DNA from: Streptomyces sp. NBC_01571
GTDB taxonomy: Bacteria; Actinomycetota; Actinomycetes; Streptomycetales; Streptomycetaceae
NCBI RefSeq assembly: GCF_026339875.1
Contig: NZ_JAPEPZ010000001.1
Location: forward strand, 3,286,001-3,350,000
Reading direction: 5' to 3'
Length of the DNA: 64,000 bases
Numbering within the stretch: position 1 is the stretch's first letter; the number at the start of each line of letters is the position of its first letter. The notes beneath the pieces were generated by a model. The model searched no databases. It worked only from the letters and a program-made list of their open reading frames with translations, and had not been told where the DNA came from. The position numbers and the translations under genes were made by a program. This document shows positions 62,227-64,000 of this stretch, one piece after another.

Positions 62227-63287
62227 CCGCGCTCCCAGAAGGCAGGACCGACGGGCTCGTCGAAGTCGCCGAGCGCCTCGAGGTAGCCCTCGTCGTTCAC
62301 ACCGATGCGCAGCTGCGGCAGGGCATGACCGGCCGGGCCGAAGATCACTCGGGCACCGTCGGAGAGGTCGAAGGTGGACTGGTGGCAGGGGCAGAGCACG
62401 TGGTGCGTCTGCTGCTCGTACAGGGAGATCGGGCAGCCGACGTGGGTGCAGATCTTCGAGTACGCCACGATGCCCTCGTGCGACCAGGCGAGCTCGCGCT
62501 TGTCCTTGATGTTGTCCGGCTGGAGCCGGACGATCATCACGGCGGCCTTCGCGATCTCCTGCTGGAAGTCCTCGTCCTTCTCCTCCAGGCCCTCGGGCTT
62601 GACGAAGGTGAGCGAGCCGACGGCGATGTCGGAGGGACGCAGCGGCTCGTTCGTGTTCATGTTGACGAGCAGCTTGCCCTTGGACCAGATCGTGTGGCGC
62701 AGCTTGGTGCCCGGCAGCGGACCGAGGTCGCGCAGCAGCATGACGCCGGAGAGCGGGAACAGGGCCAGCGCGCCGAACATCGTGGTGCGGATCAGCTTGC
62801 GGCGGCCGAGCGCGGACTCCTTGGCACCCTGCTTGAAGTCGGCCAGGACCTTGGCCTTGACCTCGGGCTCCGCCTCGATCGGGTGACGCTCGTCGGCGAT
62901 CTCCACGTCGGACATCAGGGTGCGGGCCCAGTGGACCGCGCCCGCGCCGATCGAGAAGAGCGCCACACCGAGCGTCATGCCCAGCGCGAAGTTCAGCGCG
63001 CTGATGTGCCCGAGCGGGAAGACGAAGATCGACTTGTCGTTCGGGATCGTCACGTACGAGGCGATGAAGGCCACCGTGGCCAGCATCGACAGCGTGAACA
63101 GCATCGCGACGACGCGCTCGGACCGCTTGGCGGCCCGCTCGTCGATGTCCTGGATGCGGTGCTCGTGGGGCGGCAGTCCCGGGTCCGCGAACGGGTTGTC
63201 CTCGTTCGCGACGGCTACTGCGCCGTGACCGTGCTCGTCGGCCCGCTCAGCGGGCAGGTTCTCTTCTGGAATGTCTTGGCTACTCAT
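62223..63287 (-). CDS. qcrA: Rieske iron-sulfur subunit of bcc complex
   Basis: 354 aa. Three N-terminal helices distinguish actinobacterial QcrA. A twin-arginine segment GRRKLIRTTMFGALALF directly precedes the third helix, matching the known dual Sec/Tat insertion of Streptomyces QcrA. The [2Fe-2S] ligands are Cys280 and His282 (CTHVGC) and Cys299 and His302 (CPCHQS), with Cys285 and Cys301 for the disulfide. GPAGHALPQL follows. It overlaps both qcrC and qcrB by four bases. Confidence 0.97.
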   Translation of the reverse strand: MSSQDIPEENLPAERADEHGHGAVAVANEDNPFADPGLPPHEHRIQDIDERAAKRSERVVAMLFTLSMLATVAFIASYVTIPNDKSIFVFPLGHISALNFALGMTLGVALFSIGAGAVHWARTLMSDVEIADERHPIEAEPEVKAKVLADFKQGAKESALGRRKLIRTTMFGALALFPLSGVMLLRDLGPLPGTKLRHTIWSKGKLLVNMNTNEPLRPSDIAVGSLTFVKPEGLEEKDEDFQQEIAKAAVMIVRLQPDNIKDKRELAWSHEGIVAYSKICTHVGCPISLYEQQTHHVLCPCHQSTFDLSDGARVIFGPAGHALPQLRIGVNDEGYLEALGDFDEPVGPAFWERG

Positions 63288-64000
63288 GACTTCTTGGCCT
63301 TTGCGGTCCGAGCGGCGACCCAGACGGCGACGGCGACCAGCGCGCCAAGACCGAAGATCCAGCCGAAGAGGCCTTCACTGACCGGCCCGAGGCCGCCCAG
63401 CTCGAGACCACCAGGGCTCTCGGTGTTGTCACCGTTGACCGCGTCGAGGTACGCGATGATGTCCTTCTTGTTCTTCTCCGACAGCGTGGTGTCGGGGAAG
63501 GAGGGCATGTTCTGCGGGCCGGTCTGCATGGCCTCGTAGATGTGCTTGGGGTCGACACCCTCGAGGCTCGGCGCGAACTTGCCGTGCGTCAGCGCGCCGC
63601 CCTTGCCGGTGAAGTTGTGGCACTGCGCGCAGTTGGTGCGGAACAGCTCGCCACCCTTGGCGATGTCCGCGCCCTCCGGGCTGACCTGGCTCTTCGTCGG
63701 GACCGTGGGACCAGCGCCCAGCGAGGCGATGTACGCCGCGAGCTGGTCGATCTCGGCCTGCGAGTAGATGACCTTCTTGCGCGGGATCTGCGCGCCCGGC
63801 TGCTGGGCCGGCATGCGGCCGGTGCCGACCTGGAAGTCGACCGCCGCGGCGCCGACCCCCACCAGGCTCGGCCCGTCGGAGGAGCCCTGACCGCCGGTTC
63901 CGTGGCAGCTTGCGCAGCCCACGGAGAAGAGCTTCTTGCCCTCGTCGATGGCAAGGGACTGGGCGGTGGTGTCGGCCTGCGCCTTGCTCGCGGGTGCGAA
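63284..64000 (-). CDS. qcrC: Dihaem cytochrome c subunit of bcc complex (5' truncated)
   Basis: The frame runs off the window end, so the N-terminal signal and start are missing. 238 residues are visible. Two c-type haem motifs, CASCH (about visible residues 29-33) and CAQCH (about 124-128), with axial-Met candidates GRMPAQQP and NMPSFPDT, show the fused dihaem form that replaces soluble cytochrome c in actinobacteria. The C-terminal helix LFGWIFGLGALVAVAVWVAAR anchors it in the membrane. It overlaps qcrA by four bases. Confidence 0.96.
   Translation of the reverse strand, partial: FAPASKAQADTTAQSLAIDEGKKLFSVGCASCHGTGGQGSSDGPSLVGVGAAAVDFQVGTGRMPAQQPGAQIPRKKVIYSQAEIDQLAAYIASLGAGPTVPTKSQVSPEGADIAKGGELFRTNCAQCHNFTGKGGALTHGKFAPSLEGVDPKHIYEAMQTGPQNMPSFPDTTLSEKNKKDIIAYLDAVNGDNTESPGGLELGGLGPVSEGLFGWIFGLGALVAVAVWVAARTAKAKKS

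Overview
This 64 kb window is chromosomal DNA of a Streptomyces or very close relative. The GC content is very high with strong third-position G/C bias. GTG and TTG starts are common and several genes appear leaderless. The gene order matches, as far as I can recall it, the S. coelicolor interval around SCO2088-SCO2150, which runs from just after the division/cell-wall (dcw) cluster to the cytochrome bcc operon. Many of the same genes sit together in Mycobacterium tuberculosis (about Rv2172c-Rv2196), so this is conserved core actinobacterial synteny rather than an island. I see no transposases, integrases, tRNAs, rRNAs or CRISPR arrays.

Layout. 1-4639: a three-gene MoxR ATPase / DUF58 / transglutaminase membrane operon, cut at its 5' end. 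4970-7273: DUF3040 membrane protein, methyltransferase and a HEPN-domain protein on the minus strand. 7397-11032: a self-contained TetR / degenerate ABC ATPase / YhgE-Pip exporter operon with a candidate operator. 11452-13644: DUF4126 protein and a CrtI-like flavoprotein. 13740-18639 (minus): a membrane protein with a Tyr/Gln/Gly tail, metF, thiE, an Rv2175c-type DNA-binding protein and a ferredoxin-reductase-like flavoprotein. 19133-21411: a TPP riboswitch driving thiO-thiS-thiG. 21696-25884: PASTA Ser/Thr kinase, endonuclease IV, a His-rich DUF4396 membrane protein under a CsoR-type palindrome and an iron-box-like sequence, and a sulfite-oxidase-like enzyme. 26040-26826: bacterioferritin and its ferredoxin, facing each other. 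26998-30709: class II DAHP synthase, divergent from a tryptophan attenuator and a TrpE-TrpG fusion. 30846-34770 (minus): phosphofructokinase, MacRS two-component system and an acyltransferase. 34983-41897: esterase, membrane protein, exonuclease/phosphatase, glucokinase, DUF5304, ArsA-like ATPase, SRPBCC protein and phosphoesterase. 42194-48592: acyl-CoA ligase, Tat-exported cholesterol oxidase, PimB-like and GT87 glycosyltransferases. 48553-50491: MATE exporter divergent from its PadR regulator. 50669-54193: lipoprotein metalloprotease and two NlpC/P60 hydrolases, one with a candidate c-di-AMP riboswitch. 54615-60452: NYN protein, zinc-ribbon protein, rhomboid, Lrp ligand domain, a SAM-IV riboswitch with a class V aminotransferase, and trpD. 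60589-64000: qcrB-qcrA-qcrC (qcrC cut by the window end).

How the genes connect. Aromatic and tryptophan supply is spread over aroH, trpE and trpD. One-carbon, thiamine and sulfur metabolism is under RNA control (TPP and SAM-IV). Metal handling (bfr, bfd, DUF4396) carries iron-box and CsoR-type sites. Cell-envelope genes (PASTA kinase, NlpC/P60 pair, PimB/GT87, PlsC) cluster as in mycobacteria. Four cis-acting RNA elements lie in the window.

The least explained features are the doubly marked DUF4396 control region, the degenerate ATPase paired with a YhgE/Pip protein, the solitary HEPN protein with an intact R-x4-H motif, a six-codon upstream ORF between the SAM-IV riboswitch and its gene, and recurrent tandem duplications that copy gene 3' ends, stop codon included, into the following spacer.
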